From contig JAGYVD010000003.1 of NCBI GenBank assembly GCA_021209875.1, positions 1,860,001 through 1,924,000 on the forward strand: DNA of 64,000 nt, written 5' to 3'. The notes beneath the pieces were generated by a model. The model saw only the letters and a list, made by a program, of their open reading frames with translations. It made no database searches and was not told the origin of the DNA. The position numbers and the translations under genes were made by a program. Numbering within the stretch: the stretch's first letter is position 1; every line of letters begins with the position of its first letter. The stretch comes from Rosellinia necatrix (taxonomy: Eukaryota > Ascomycota > Sordariomycetes > Xylariales > Xylariaceae). This document shows positions 32,350 to 43,175 of this stretch, in pieces.

Positions 32350-32414
32350 CCGCCGTGCCCGGGCGGGGATCTCAGCCGAACCCTCGGCGGAACCGACGTC
32401 CGTAGATAATTCAT
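31076..32414 (-). CDS. Orphan low-complexity protein, unknown function
   Basis: I do not recognise a domain. Two exons, 32414-32124 and 31915-31076, with a 208-nt intron (perfect donor GTAAGT, acceptor CGCAG), give about 376 residues. The start is uncertain: the upstream frame is open to a TTG but has no other ATG, so I use the Met before NYLRTSVPP; an upstream exon may exist. Exon 1 holds a (Gly-Val)n run, many Tyr/Pro/His and a CPEC motif. Exon 2 begins with a helical Arg/Glu/Tyr-rich block (residues ~98-175, with YWYYVGRVREAY) that looks like the only folded part. It continues into Asp-rich, Glu/Asp/Gly and (Gly-Lys)n tracts. Perfect splice signals and a frame kept across the junction support a real gene. 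Extremely GC-rich. Confidence 0.6.
31318..31350. repeat. Coding (CTTGCC)n hexanucleotide repeat
   Basis: About five CTTGCC units encode the Gly-Lys run of the orphan protein on the minus strand. Confidence 0.85.
32320..32345. repeat. Coding (CGACGC)n hexanucleotide repeat
   Basis: About four units encode the Gly-Val run in exon 1 of the orphan gene. Confidence 0.85.
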
Positions 32415-33491
32415 GTAACTGGTGGCATTAAGGCCCCCCCGAATATGATTCCACGCTCCTACTATATGTGGATCGCATCCCCCTATGCCGGTTCGCCGCG
32501 GCGGCGGCGGCCACGGCGGTGGAGGCAATGCCGGCAGCCTCCGTCATCATTGCTGCAATAGTGAAGGCCGTTTGTTCAACTAATTGTTTAATTGTTCAAT
32601 TGTTCAATTGCTTATTTGTTTATTTGTTTATTTGTTTATTTGTTGGTAGTAGAATTGGTGAAACAATTGCCTCGAGCAAATAAGATTTGTTGTCATGATT
32701 GACTAATTACAAGACCTATCTACCTCAGTAGGTCGTAAAAAACAATGTCTAGTCTAGCTCCTCTCCTTGCCTGAGTTTTCATGGGAAGGTTGTTCTTTCT
32801 CCTTATAAACAAATGACAGCCCACACTTTACCTTATACGTGATCTGGGCTATGACTTCCATTGACGATGCTCGATAGAGTTGCATAAACTTTTCCTGGAT
32901 GTTAAGGTTGTTTGTAAAATCGAAATAGGGTACCGTTGTTGAAAGAATGAGATGGTAGGTAGGTAGGTTCCAAGGTTGTTTCCCTTGCCTATCTATGCCT
33001 TATCTTAGGGTTGTATGTGTTGAAGTAACATGCGGAAGTAGCATCCATGAATACAGAAGTAACGTTGGGTTGTGGCTCAGCTCAAGTCGTAGTTCCAACA
33101 TACCTAGGAAAGCACCTAGGAAAGCACAAATCTAACACTGTGGCTACCTAACGGACAGCGCATCGACCTGTCAGCCTGTGGCAAGTGCCCTGCCAGACAA
33201 GAGTCCCGCTAAATGAAAAAAAATCACCCGATTGAGCGAGGCGGCGCATTGGATGCCTCGGGTTACAGTTGGATAGAGCGGAATGTCACGGCTGCCAATG
33301 GGCTTGAGAATCCACCAGCCCACCTCCAACTGCACAACCCCCAAACCCGGTCCAAGTCGATGTGCCAAGTCGATGTGTGAATGTTTTGCGCTATTTGCAG
33401 CCTTCCATCGCTAAATCTTCACTCTTCCGCCTCCCCGACTCACCACATCTCCCCACCCTCCCCGAGTCTGTGTTTGTAGATTGTAGACACG
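32415..33491. other. Divergent intergenic region, orphan gene and IDH1 promoters
   Basis: About 1.1 kb holding both promoters, with AT-rich tandem sequence at 32583-32644 and a TAGGTAGGTAGG tract near 32955. No coding potential recognised, apart from a possible missed first exon of the orphan gene near 32420-32560. Confidence 0.5.
32583..32644. repeat. AT-rich tandem repeat (TTGTTCAA and TTTATTTG units)
   Basis: Two to three TTGTTCAA-like units are followed by about four TTTGTTTA units. Confidence 0.85.
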
Positions 33492-34811
33492 ATGCTATCG
33501 CGGAGCTCTGCCAGAACGGCCCAGGTACGTCTTTGCTCGATTCCGCTCATCGCAGCACCCCCTCCCGCCCATCGCTTTCACATGTTATACAGCTCAAGGG
33601 ATAATGGCTCACGTCTTTTCTTCTTCCTCTCGCTATAGCGCATTGTGCGCGCAGCTTCTCTCCAGCCTCGCTTCCAGAATGCCACGCGATCCTTTGCTAC
33701 CGTCGAGACCGATATCTTCAAGCCCACCAAGTTCGGCAGCAAGTACACCGTCACTCTCATCCCCGGTGATGGCATTGGTGCCGAGGTGGCAGAGAGTGTT
33801 AAGACCATCTTCAAGGCCGACAGCGTGCCCATCGACTGGGAACAGGTCGATGCGTCCGGTGTCGAGAGCGGTGCTCCTGGTAGCGCCGAGGAGATGTTCC
33901 GCGAGTCCGTCGCTTCGCTAAAGAGAAACAAGCTCGGATTGAAGGGCATCCTCCACACCCCTATCAGCCGATCCGGCCACCAGAGTTTCAATGTAGCTAT
34001 GCGCCAGGAGCTCGATATCTACGCCTCTGTTTGCCTGATCAAGAATATCCCCGGCTACGACACCCGCCACAAGAACGTCGACCTCGTCATCATCCGAGAG
34101 AACACCGAGGGTGAATACAGCGGCCTGGAGCACCAGAGCGTGCCCGGCGTCGTCGAGTCCCTCAAGATCATCACCCGTCTCAAGTCTGAGCGCATCGCCA
34201 AGTTCGCCTTTGCCTTCGCCCTCGCCAACAACCGCAAGAAGGTGACTTGCATCCACAAGGCCAACATCATGAAATTGGCCGATGGTCTCTTCCGGAAGAC
34301 TGTCCAGACTGTTGCTCTCGACTACCCCACCATTGAGGTCAACGACATGATTGTGGATAACGCCAGCATGCAGGCCGTCTCAAAGCCCCAGCAGTTCGAC
34401 GTCATGGTCATGCCCAATCTCTACGGTGGCATTCTGTCCAACATCGGTGCTGCCCTGGTCGGCGGACCTGGCATCGTCCCCGGCTGCAACATGGGCCGTG
34501 ACGTTGCCGTGTTCGAGCCTGGCTGCCGACACGTCGGTCTGGATATCAAGGGCAAGGACCAGGCCAACCCTACTGCGCTACTCCTGTCCGGCACCATGCT
34601 TCTTCGCCACTTGGGTCTCGACGACCATGCCAACCGCATCTCCAGGGCTGTCTACGGCGTCATCGCCGATGGGTAATTCTACTTCCTCCTTATGACGACT
34701 TGCCCCCACTGACATGGTAATAATAGCAAATACCGCACACGCGATATGGGCGGCGAATCCACCACCCACGAGTTCACCCGCGCCATCCTAGACAAGATGG
34801 ACACCTTGTAA
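33492..34811 (+). CDS. IDH1: NAD-dependent isocitrate dehydrogenase, subunit 1, mitochondrial
   Basis: TCA-cycle oxidation of isocitrate to 2-oxoglutarate in the matrix, as a hetero-oligomer with IDH2; in yeast subunit 1 is the AMP-binding regulatory partner. Three exons, 33492-33524, 33639-34672 and 34727-34811 (introns 114 and 54 nt), give 383 residues. The first ~38 residues are Arg/Ser/Ala-rich without acids, a mitochondrial presequence ending near RSFATV. Then TVTLIPGDGIGAEV, LKGILHTPISRSGHQSFN, DLVIIRENTEGEYSGLEHQ, VTCIHKANIMKLADGLF, PNLYGGILSNIGAALVGGPG, and a GKYRTRDMGGESTTHEFTRAI end that only appears after removing the last intron. LHTPISRSGHQSFN, in place of the catalytic Ser/Arg pattern of IDH2, supports subunit 1. 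Ordinary codon use; intact. Confidence 0.95.
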
Positions 34812-35603
34812 AGAATAGAAACAAACCATTTCCTCCCTATACCCGACCTCGATATCACCAACATACCCACCACGCAATTTCGTCAATAGAGCCGGGGATT
34901 CGAGGATGAGAGCATGATTGCCACGGAGTCTTACGTCAAACAACGGTTGGGCCCAAAGCTGTATTTTACGTGAATTAGGATAGAGTCCCATTGCGTGCAG
35001 TTTTCCTATGTTTAAAAAGTAGCCTGAGTTTGCGAGTTCGGGCGCTTTCGGATTTTGCGCATCCATTCCCCCCAGTTTTCCTTGTCTTGGGGTCTCGGTA
35101 TAGAAACCAATTTAGACCAACACGTGGTTACTCACTCAAGTGAACAAACACCGAACTTTGCTGATGAATGATGCATAGGCTAGGGGGTGTTGCGCCAATA
35201 CACATTACTTAGCTCTAGCTTCGTGATTCGTGATCCGTGATCGTATTAGTGCAGTACCATACGTGACTTCTCCTTAATGCCACAAATAGTGGATAGTGGT
35301 CCGGCCCAATATTCTCACCACTCGGGCGGGATCAAAAGCGCAGCCTGGAGTGCTGATCTCAGTTGTCCTCTTAGCTTTCAAAGCAGTACGATGGTAGGGT
35401 GAACTACTCTGATCCCAATTCCCGGTAGTTTCGTACATGCGTTCGACATCAGGGCCCTCTTCCCCCTATCCCCCTATCCCCCTATCCTTAGTCAAGCATT
35501 CCTGGCCGGAGCGGATCAATACCCGATGACAGCCTGTTCGTATAAACCCCAGCATACCAACCATCCGTATATTATTAGTACCGCAGCACACGACACGATT
35601 ACC
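34812..35603. other. Intergenic, convergent 3' ends
   Basis: Between IDH1 (+) and the GNAT gene (-). Three CCCCTAT units near 35463-35486. No gene seen. Confidence 0.5.
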
Positions 35604-36437
35604 TCAGGAAGACGAACCCGCCGGCCTCGGCAGGACGAAATGGCGCAGCATCAGGGGCTCCCCGAGCCGGTGCAGCTGCGTATCGGGCTCCTCCCAGGCG
35701 CCGAAGTCGCGGAACCCGAGCTTCTGCAGCACGCGGCAGCTGGCCTCGTTATAGGCGGCGACCTCGGCGACGACATGCTCGCGCACAACCACCTCCTCCC
35801 CCTTCCGCGCCCCTTCGCCCTCACCCTCGCCCCGGCCCTCGCCCAACGTCTCGGCGTACACGGCGACGCCCTCCTCCCGCTCCCGCGGCAGCGCCCACCA
35901 CGCCTCCAGCAGCGCACCCATGGCCTCGGTAGCGTAGCCGCGGCCCCAGCGCGCCGGGTCGAGCTTATACCCGACCTCGGGCCAGCCGGCGCCGCTGCCG
36001 CGGACCGTGTGGACGCCGCAGTCGCCCAGCAGCGCTCCTCCTCCACCATCACCATCACCACCATCACCATCACCACCACCACCATCACCACCAACACCGT
36101 CCGCCGTACCGTCGTCCGCCGCGCGCTCGAACACGCCGTACCAGAAGTGCGGGCCCCGATCACCGGCGACGATGCACTCCAGCGCCGCCCGCGACTCGGC
36201 CAGGTCCGCGTCCGGGCGCCCCAGCGTGCTCTCCGCCATGAACGCCGCGTCCCGCCGCAGCGCGTGGAACGCGGCCAGGTCCGACCCTCGCAGCCCGCGC
36301 AGCAGGAGGCGCGGCGTGCGGATCTCCGGGAGCGCCGCGGGCGCCGGGAGCCGCGGGAGCGTCGTCGTTATGGTGATTGTCTTCGTCTTCGTCGTCGTTG
36401 TTGTCGTCGTCGTCGTCGTTGTCGTGTCTGATGCCAT
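35604..36437 (-). CDS. GNAT N-acetyltransferase (Acetyltransf_3 / RimJ-RimL type)
   Basis: Acetyl-CoA-dependent transferase of unknown acceptor. Intronless, 277 residues. Seen: TPRLLLRGLRGSDLAAFHAL (the RimJ/L-type first strand and helix), WYGVFE, GDCGVHTV, WPEVGYKLDPARWGRGYATEA (acetyl-CoA-binding Q/R-x-x-G-x-G/A loop, here R-W-G-R-G-Y-A), and AYNEASCRVLQKLGFR near the end, all in the family order. The core is interrupted by a Gly/Asp-repeat insertion (about residues 108-135) and a Gly/Glu one (about 199-210). The N-terminus is poly-Thr; these tracts are microsatellite-encoded. Very GC-rich. The start at 36437 precedes the poly-Thr; a later start would not affect the domain. Confidence 0.85.
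   Translation of the reverse strand: MASDTTTTTTTTTTTTKTKTITITTTLPRLPAPAALPEIRTPRLLLRGLRGSDLAAFHALRRDAAFMAESTLGRPDADLAESRAALECIVAGDRGPHFWYGVFERAADDGTADGVGGDGGGGDGDGGDGDGGGGALLGDCGVHTVRGSGAGWPEVGYKLDPARWGRGYATEAMGALLEAWWALPREREEGVAVYAETLGEGRGEGEGEGARKGEEVVVREHVVAEVAAYNEASCRVLQKLGFRDFGAWEEPDTQLHRLGEPLMLRHFVLPRPAGSSS
36038..36100. repeat. Coding (CACCAT)n/(CACCAC)n repeat
   Basis: Encodes the Gly/Asp-rich insertion within the GNAT fold on the minus strand. Confidence 0.9.
36380..36426. repeat. Coding (GTC)n/(GTT)n trinucleotide repeat
   Basis: Encodes the poly-Thr N-terminus of the GNAT protein, directly after the start codon. Confidence 0.9.
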
Positions 36438-36646
36438 TTTCCCGATTTTTTATTATTTTTTTTATTATTATTCTTATTATTGATTGATTGGTTGATTAAT
36501 TAATTGGTTGATCTCCGGCTGCTGGCTTTCGTGACCCGAGGCCCGTGCTATTCTCCGTTTACGCCGGAGGTCTGGTATCGTGTTTTGTGTCTCGACGTCG
36601 CCACCGCCGCCTTGTTTGACCCTTGTCCTATCGATTGAATCCTTTT

Positions 36647-36682
36647 CGTGACTGTCGTGACTGTCGTGACTGTCGTGACTGT
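36647..36682. repeat. Four tandem 9-bp units (CGTGACTGT)
   Basis: Four perfect copies about 210-245 nt upstream of the GNAT start codon. Confidence 0.95.
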
Positions 36683-38900
36683 CGTCGTATCTTTGAGTTT
36701 CACTTCTCTTCCATTTATTCTATATTTATATTTATGTCTGCGTATATGTAAAGCCGCTCCCCATCATCATCATCATATACTATACCAGCACCCATGACTC
36801 ATTCCCGGGTGCGGTGTTCTGTTGTCGTCGCATTTTATTCGGCGCCGGTGAGTCTTTCACCGTTACGGGCGGCAGGCGTGCATGGGATGGGCCATACCTA
36901 ATGCTGTACTGCACTGCCCCCCGTTCTGCATTGTGTAATAGTAATCCCCTTCTGCATGCTTCTCTTTACATGTTTGCTTTGCTTTACAACGTCAAGGATT
37001 CACACCTATAGAACCAATGTGCCTATCGATGGATACACCCGATTCGCTCCCTTAGTTCGTAATCTCATGGTTCTAGCCCGACGTCGTTTGCACATTTAGA
37101 TAAGATCTTGACCGTTAGATCCCCGAGCCTTCCGATCGTAGGACAATGGGGGTAGGGCAATGGGGCCATGATCCCGACTAAAACGGTTTTGTGTGTCCAA
37201 ACTCCTCGGGGCAGGCAGATACGAGATCAGCCTAAGCAGGCATAACCTTCAGAGTAGTACGGCGATATGTACTTCATACTAATGGTATCTGGTCACCACG
37301 CATGCGTGTTGTCTATCATTGTTGGTGCCTACCTAGGTTAGCGAGTTCATTACTTCCCTAGTGTCCCTGTGGCTTGCATGAAATGCACCCATCGTTGGCA
37401 AAATAGTGCCGTCAAACTCGCCGGTTCCAGTAAGACAAGCCAGACTGGGGGACTCAATAAATCGAATGACTTCTGCACACATGAATCGTAGGATCTGAGG
37501 ATCGCCTACAAGCCTCTTCTGGTGTACTTGCTTTTTTTTTAATTTTTTATTGTTTTTATTGTTTTCATTTGTATTATTGCCCTTGAGGTCGGGCATTGTC
37601 GAGCCCACGTTTCGCGACCATGTTACTCCTTCCCGGGTACCGATCGCATCGTGATTATGAACTAGTTGGATTCGCACCACGGACAGTCTAACTATAGTTA
37701 TGTTTAGTCTCATCCCCGAGTAGTCCAGGCTAACGCGCTGCCTTTTTTTCTTTCCCCTAGTATTTACCTGGCAATGTATATGTATGTAGAGTAAACAGCG
37801 CGGGCTGCTAAAGGGATCCGGCTCGATACGCTAGGGTCGAGGGATTCACACGTGTCTGTGTTACTATGTATATGTAGCCTCCCGCTATCGCGCCTAACAT
37901 CTGGTCTAAGGTAGGCATACTACGAGGCGGATTTCGGGCCTGAGGTAGGTAGTATTATCGCCATGTAGCTATAGAGATCATTCGTCCAATTATAAACGGG
38001 AGCCTACGCAGGTGCAATCATGGCGGATAATTCCAATAACACGCTGTGGCTAACTTGCCAATTCTTCTAGATATGTAGGGGCCCACAGGTGTCCGTACAG
38101 GTGTCCAGGTTAGTTGGTTGGCTGGTGAGTTGAGAGGTTTGTTTACCTCGCATGGTCTAAATATAAACCACTTTATATCGGCAACCAACAAGAGACAAGA
38201 GCATACTACGCAGGTATGAAGAAGGATAATAACTGCGTAGGCACACACGATGTCACAGCTACAGAAGAGAACACAGAGAATACACTACATACCTACCTAT
38301 TTAAGTGCCAGATATTACGCCGTTCCATACGTACTCTGGTCTAGTGCGTGTCTCATCCTCGTATATTTTTACCAGATGGAGGATGGAGCTGGCGAGGAAG
38401 AAAAACCGAACTGCCCGTCGCGGTTAATAAGCCACTGTAAAGTGGGCAGTTGGGTGTGGGCAGGCGAGGTAGCGTTGTGCAGTCGAGATAGCGTGGTGCA
38501 ATGGGATCAGAAACAAGGATGTGACGGTTTGTGAGTGAGGATGTACTTTAATTCGACTAGGTTAGTTACTACCTACCTACTTACATAGTAGGTAGGCAAT
38601 TAGTGCACATGCGCGATGCATGCTAACAAGTACAAGTGCTGTACAGAATCTATAGTCAGTGGTGCCATTCCTGTTCGGGTTAGTTGGCACCTTTCCGACG
38701 GCCATACTCCATGTCCGGGCTGCCTGCCTGCTCGTGCCTGCCTACATGCACTAGTTATTACAAGCACATACCGTACCTACTCGCTTTACCTACACACACA
38801 CACTAGCTCGCCCGCCACTATGTAACGCACTCTCACAAACTACTTGTAATAACAATAATCCCACGTGCCGAGGTAGCGTATCTGCTAATTCCTATACGAC

Positions 38901-38951
38901 TACTTACTTACTTACCTACCTACCTACCTACCTACCTACCTACCTACCTAC
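38901..38951. repeat. (TTAC)n/(TACC)n tetranucleotide array
   Basis: About three TTAC units run into about nine TACC units. Confidence 0.95.
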
Positions 38952-40336
38952 CAGCCTACCTACCTTATGCACAAGTATTCCTGTAAGTATACCCGTACAA
39001 GTATACCCCTCAACGAGTACATAGATCGAGGGTCCAAGTCCGGCCCTAATTACGTGGTATACTCGTTTGGGGATGCCGGCATCTCTCTCTATCCGTGGAC
39101 TAGATGACACCCATGGATGCTGGGACGGAGAGCGCTCTGTGGTCAACGGGATGGCAATAACGCGGCGCAAAGCTTGGTTTGGCCGTTGGAGCAGAAGAGT
39201 GCCTCTAGGGAAGGGGTAATTTACCGTCAAGAGGAGCAATGCCCTATCATATGCGCTTATGCACACCTCTCGAAGGTCTGGCGAGAAAGGAACCCTGCAG
39301 CACTGCACGCGTACACACAGCCCCAGGAGCTGAGAGCGACCCTCCTGCAGCGAGTCATCTTCAGCTACAGCCATTCATCGTGCGTAGGCTTTCAGTGACC
39401 GCTGATCCGACCGACCTGCCCTAATTAATTGCAACGTCGCAACAACTAGTGAACCTTCCGTCTCGAGGGCGAGCCGTCTTCCTCCGGGGTACGGAGAGTG
39501 CTACATAGCCAGTCAACGTTCGCATCACCACAGATAGACAAAGGAGGGGTCGAGGAGATAGGCGACTGAGAGGTGGCCCGGCATCATGGTTGGACAATCG
39601 AACCGTGCAACATCCCCCGTCTCCTCCGCCTGTCCCCCAGGGTTAAGTCGACGGGGATCTCAAGGGAACTGGAGATGCTCCAGCCTCAGTAAACCAATGA
39701 ATACGACGCCAGTCCCAAGACCCTTTCACCAAGACAGGCGCTAGGGTCGATAGTCCCGCTTATCCCCAGGAGTGAGTCCAACTGACGAACAGGCCCCCCC
39801 GCAGTCCCGGGCCCTCACTCACATAGCTGGACGAGGTTGGTCCCAAGAAGTTGTACGATATCTACCACTGCTGATTTGATCTACCTGGCCGTAACTATGA
39901 ACAACGGCCTGGTTTTATCTAAATCCTACCTCGCCATTGGCTTATGCTAAAATCAGCCTCATCCCTGCACACTACCCTAATCTTAGGGAAGGAGTCCGAC
40001 TCGTCTTTCGTTAATACTCGCACACCCTCTCTGTGCCCCGTTTATGCATGTCTTACTTCGCCTGCCTGTAATCCCGTAGGTGGCAGCATTTTCCCCCTCG
40101 TCTCTCTCTATCTCTTCGTCCTGGATACCCAGCAATCCGAATACTCTCGTTTTCACCATTTGGGTATGACGTTCGTGAAGTGAGAATAGCCCGATTCCAC
40201 ACTCTAGCCTAAACTATCCGGACTACGATCTCTACAGCATGAGCGGTGCGGCAACGGTCCATCTCCGACCAAATTCTACTCACGCCGCTCTTCCAAGGTT
40301 GTAACCGCAGCTTGGTGGCGAAGACATTTCGGTGCG

Positions 40337-43175
40337 ATGGCTGAAGAGGTAGAGCGGCTGGTGCTCGCTCCATTTAGAGAGATCGTTGAGAAAGGCAAGA
40401 CTGCTATTGAAAATGTCGAAGGCGCGGGCGACGAAGCGCCTGGGCCAATGCTTAAAGCGGCTCAGAATCTGGTGAAGGAGGGTGAAAAGGCTTTGAAGAG
40501 GATCGAGCCCGTTTCAACGGCGAACTACGAAGAATATGGGAGTAATTTTATTAATGCGATTAAGGAGAATGGTATGATTCAACAACATGATGACATGACA
40601 TTTTATTATTATTATTATCAGTTTCTATACTAATGAACACCCAGATGACATAGCACAGTTCCGCTCGGGGCTAGAGGACTTGCTATGGGACATCGATGAC
40701 TATATTGTCGTGGCCGGGTTCGACGTTGAGATGTTTACCGAGCTCCAAAAGGCCTCGAAGAATGCTGCCCTAAAGATACTGGATATTCTAAAACGGATGA
40801 AGCTTGTTGCTCCGGCACCGCCGACAATCACCCGCCCCTCATCGGAGATTGGGTCGAGACTATCGTCGCCCATCAACGACCTCGACGGAACAAACTCACG
40901 TCGTTCTGGTCCGTCTGACCCACCATCGGAACCGCCGCCGACACCGCCGTCAGCCAACCCATGGCAAGTTGGAAGAGCAGTGACGACATTAGATGTCCAC
41001 CCTGAAGAGGAGCGTGATTACGAACGACGGCCCCCGGTCGCACCCGATTCGCCAACAATCCCCCAGGCACAGTTGGTTGCCCCGGGAGAGAAACGCTTGA
41101 GCTCTTTGCAAACACGGGAAGAAAATGACGGCACCGTTCATGGCGAATATGAGGCTCGTATGCGAGCTGCATCCCAAAGCCATGCATCAGATGGCGATGG
41201 ATCAATGTCACCTTTACAGAGCCACAGATGGACCAATTCGACACAGGATTCGACTGGGTCGATGCGGTCGCCCACGCGCTCTCATGCCGGGTTCGCCCGT
41301 GGGAATGGCAGTTCCACGCTGAATGCCCAAACTCTTGCGTCCGGGGCTGGTAATCCGCAATTCAGACCAGACAGTCGCGCCACCAACAATCTCGGCCGAG
41401 ACCGGGGGAACAGCCTTGGGAACAGCCTTGCAAACAACACCGGCTACCCCCCGAGAACAACGTCAGTGGCAAATCAGAACTCTACCTCCTATACTCTTTC
41501 GTCACGCAAGCCGTCGACTGAATCTATTAATAGTTCTGTCTTCGACATCGTCGAGTTAAGTCCGACAGAACCCCCCCCTGCCTTTGGACCGCATCGGTAT
41601 TCTGTGCAGTCAGCCGAGTCCGCATCGACAGCACGTCACCAATCCGCCGGACTCTCACCACCTCTATATCCGGGACCTCCACCTCTCTACCAAACCCCAC
41701 CAGTACCGCCCAGGAGTACTTCAGGGGTGACCGTTAGGAGCTACGCTTCAGGTGGTCGTACAGGCTCGGGTTTCCGTGGCATGGACGAGGGGTTAATCCC
41801 CGTTGATATGGAGAACTCGATATCAAACGAAGCACCGATCCCACCTCGAGAACCTGATTGTGTCATTACCCCTTCTTGCTCCTTCTACAGATTGAAGGGC
41901 TTCTGCAAAGGGGCAGAGGACGCCCAACACGGTCAGTTAGGGTTTAAGAAGATCAAACGGCCTATGGGTGTATGTTTTATGTGCAATGCAAACCCCCGAT
42001 TCGTGTCTCAAGTGATTCTGACTTTCACCAGGGATTCTCCACGGCAACAGTGGCCAAGTGTACTCACTGTCTTTTTGAACTCGATTACAAAGCAGTCGAA
42101 CAAGACCTGAATAACGAGTGTAAGCAAATCCTAAGAGAGGAAGCAACGAAGCAGGGCAATGATTAACTAACGAGCTCCGTAGCTTCTGGGAGCTTTACAT
42201 CCAATACAGTCGGGTTCCGCCTGAGGGTTCTTCAGAAGAGCCATCTCCCCATACGTGTGATTGACGAGCAGATGTTCGCATGTTTGTTTTGTATTCAATC
42301 CGCCCATACCATCGAAGAGAGTGACGCGACCGTCTTCTTCAGCCAGAGACAGCTGTTTGCTCACATGACTCGACATCCCCGACCGCTACCAAAGGTCGCC
42401 GGCATCACCGTGATCGAAGAGGTCGAGTTGCCACCGCAGGTCAAAGACAACTTCGATCTTCATTTCCCATACCCACCCAACCAATCGGTCATGGTTGGTC
42501 TTAGCCGAGAGATCTCCAGACTTCCGGCGGCCATCACGACAGAGATAAGAAAGCCAAGTCACGGAGTTATGCGCCTACCCCCGGACCGCCAACCCGCGCT
42601 TCACTTCGCCGTCGGCGCCAAGATCGTCGGCATCGAATTCCCAGTCAAATACGAAGGCAAGTGGGCGATTGGTTGGCACGATGGTGTACGGGCGGCATTT
42701 GAAGTGGACACTGTGCAGCTCGATGCGCCGCCCAAGGCCGAAGTGAAGATGCAAGGCACGAGCAACGTGCAAGCTATGGCCCGCTGGAAGTGGAACCAAA
42801 AGGGCGATGATCGATGGTTGCGGTTTGACAAGGGGGATGTCATCAAGAATATCTCATGTGAGTCACGGCCATTGAATTTTGGTCTCCCCTCCTCGCTGAA
42901 CTCACCCCACCCCAAATTTCGTGACACGGTGACAGAGACTCATGTTTCTGACTTTTGGTTTCATAGGGGTTTACAACGATCATTGGTGCTGGTCCGGCAC
43001 CACTTCCAAGGGGTCAGGCGTGTTTCCACAGTCACATCTAGATATGGACACGCTTCGCGTCGGTGATGCCGAGGATGCAGTCAGTGTTTCGAGCTGGGAG
43101 AAGAAGAAGAACCCGTTGAAGTTCTCACTGCGCGGAAGGAAAGACGACCGGAAGACGACTCCTCTCAGTCCGTAA
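40337..43175 (+). CDS. SH3-domain protein with zinc-finger-like segments, probable signalling scaffold
   Basis: Five exons, 40337-40571, 40645-41969, 42032-42119, 42183-42857 and 42967-43175 (introns 73, 62, 63 and 109 nt, the third with a CTAAC branch site), encode 843 residues. N-terminal ~150 residues: charged amphipathic helices. About 150-500: disordered, Ser/Pro/Asn-rich, with proline stretches (PPLYQTPPVPP) that could themselves bind SH3 domains. About 495-620: Cys/His-rich, with C-x2-C at 530-533 and C-x2-C (583-586) followed by H-x3-H (610-614), a long-loop C2H2-like arrangement. About 745-799: an SH3 fold (WLRFDKGDVIKNISWV, then WCWSGTTSKGSGVFPQSHL); the tryptophans appear only after splicing of the last intron. 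The tail is basic. Fungal proteins of this layout are listed as SH3-domain signalling proteins; partner and pathway are unknown. Confidence 0.85.

Larger units (their letters stand above)
36438..40336. other. Gene-free stretch, about 3.9 kb
   Basis: Holds the GNAT promoter at the left and the SH3-protein promoter at the right. Between them are short unrelated frames, several TAGGTAGG/ACCTACCT tracts and the (TTAC/TACC)n array at 38901-38951. No domain, signal-peptide gene or RNA gene could be supported. Confidence 0.5.

Noticed and set aside
37600..37740. tRNA-like pieces on the minus strand (AGCGCGTTAGCCTGGACT and GGTGCGAATCC)
   Set aside because: The T-arm stem has two mismatches, and no acceptor stem could be paired with a D-arm and anticodon stem at tRNA spacing. 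At most a decayed fragment.
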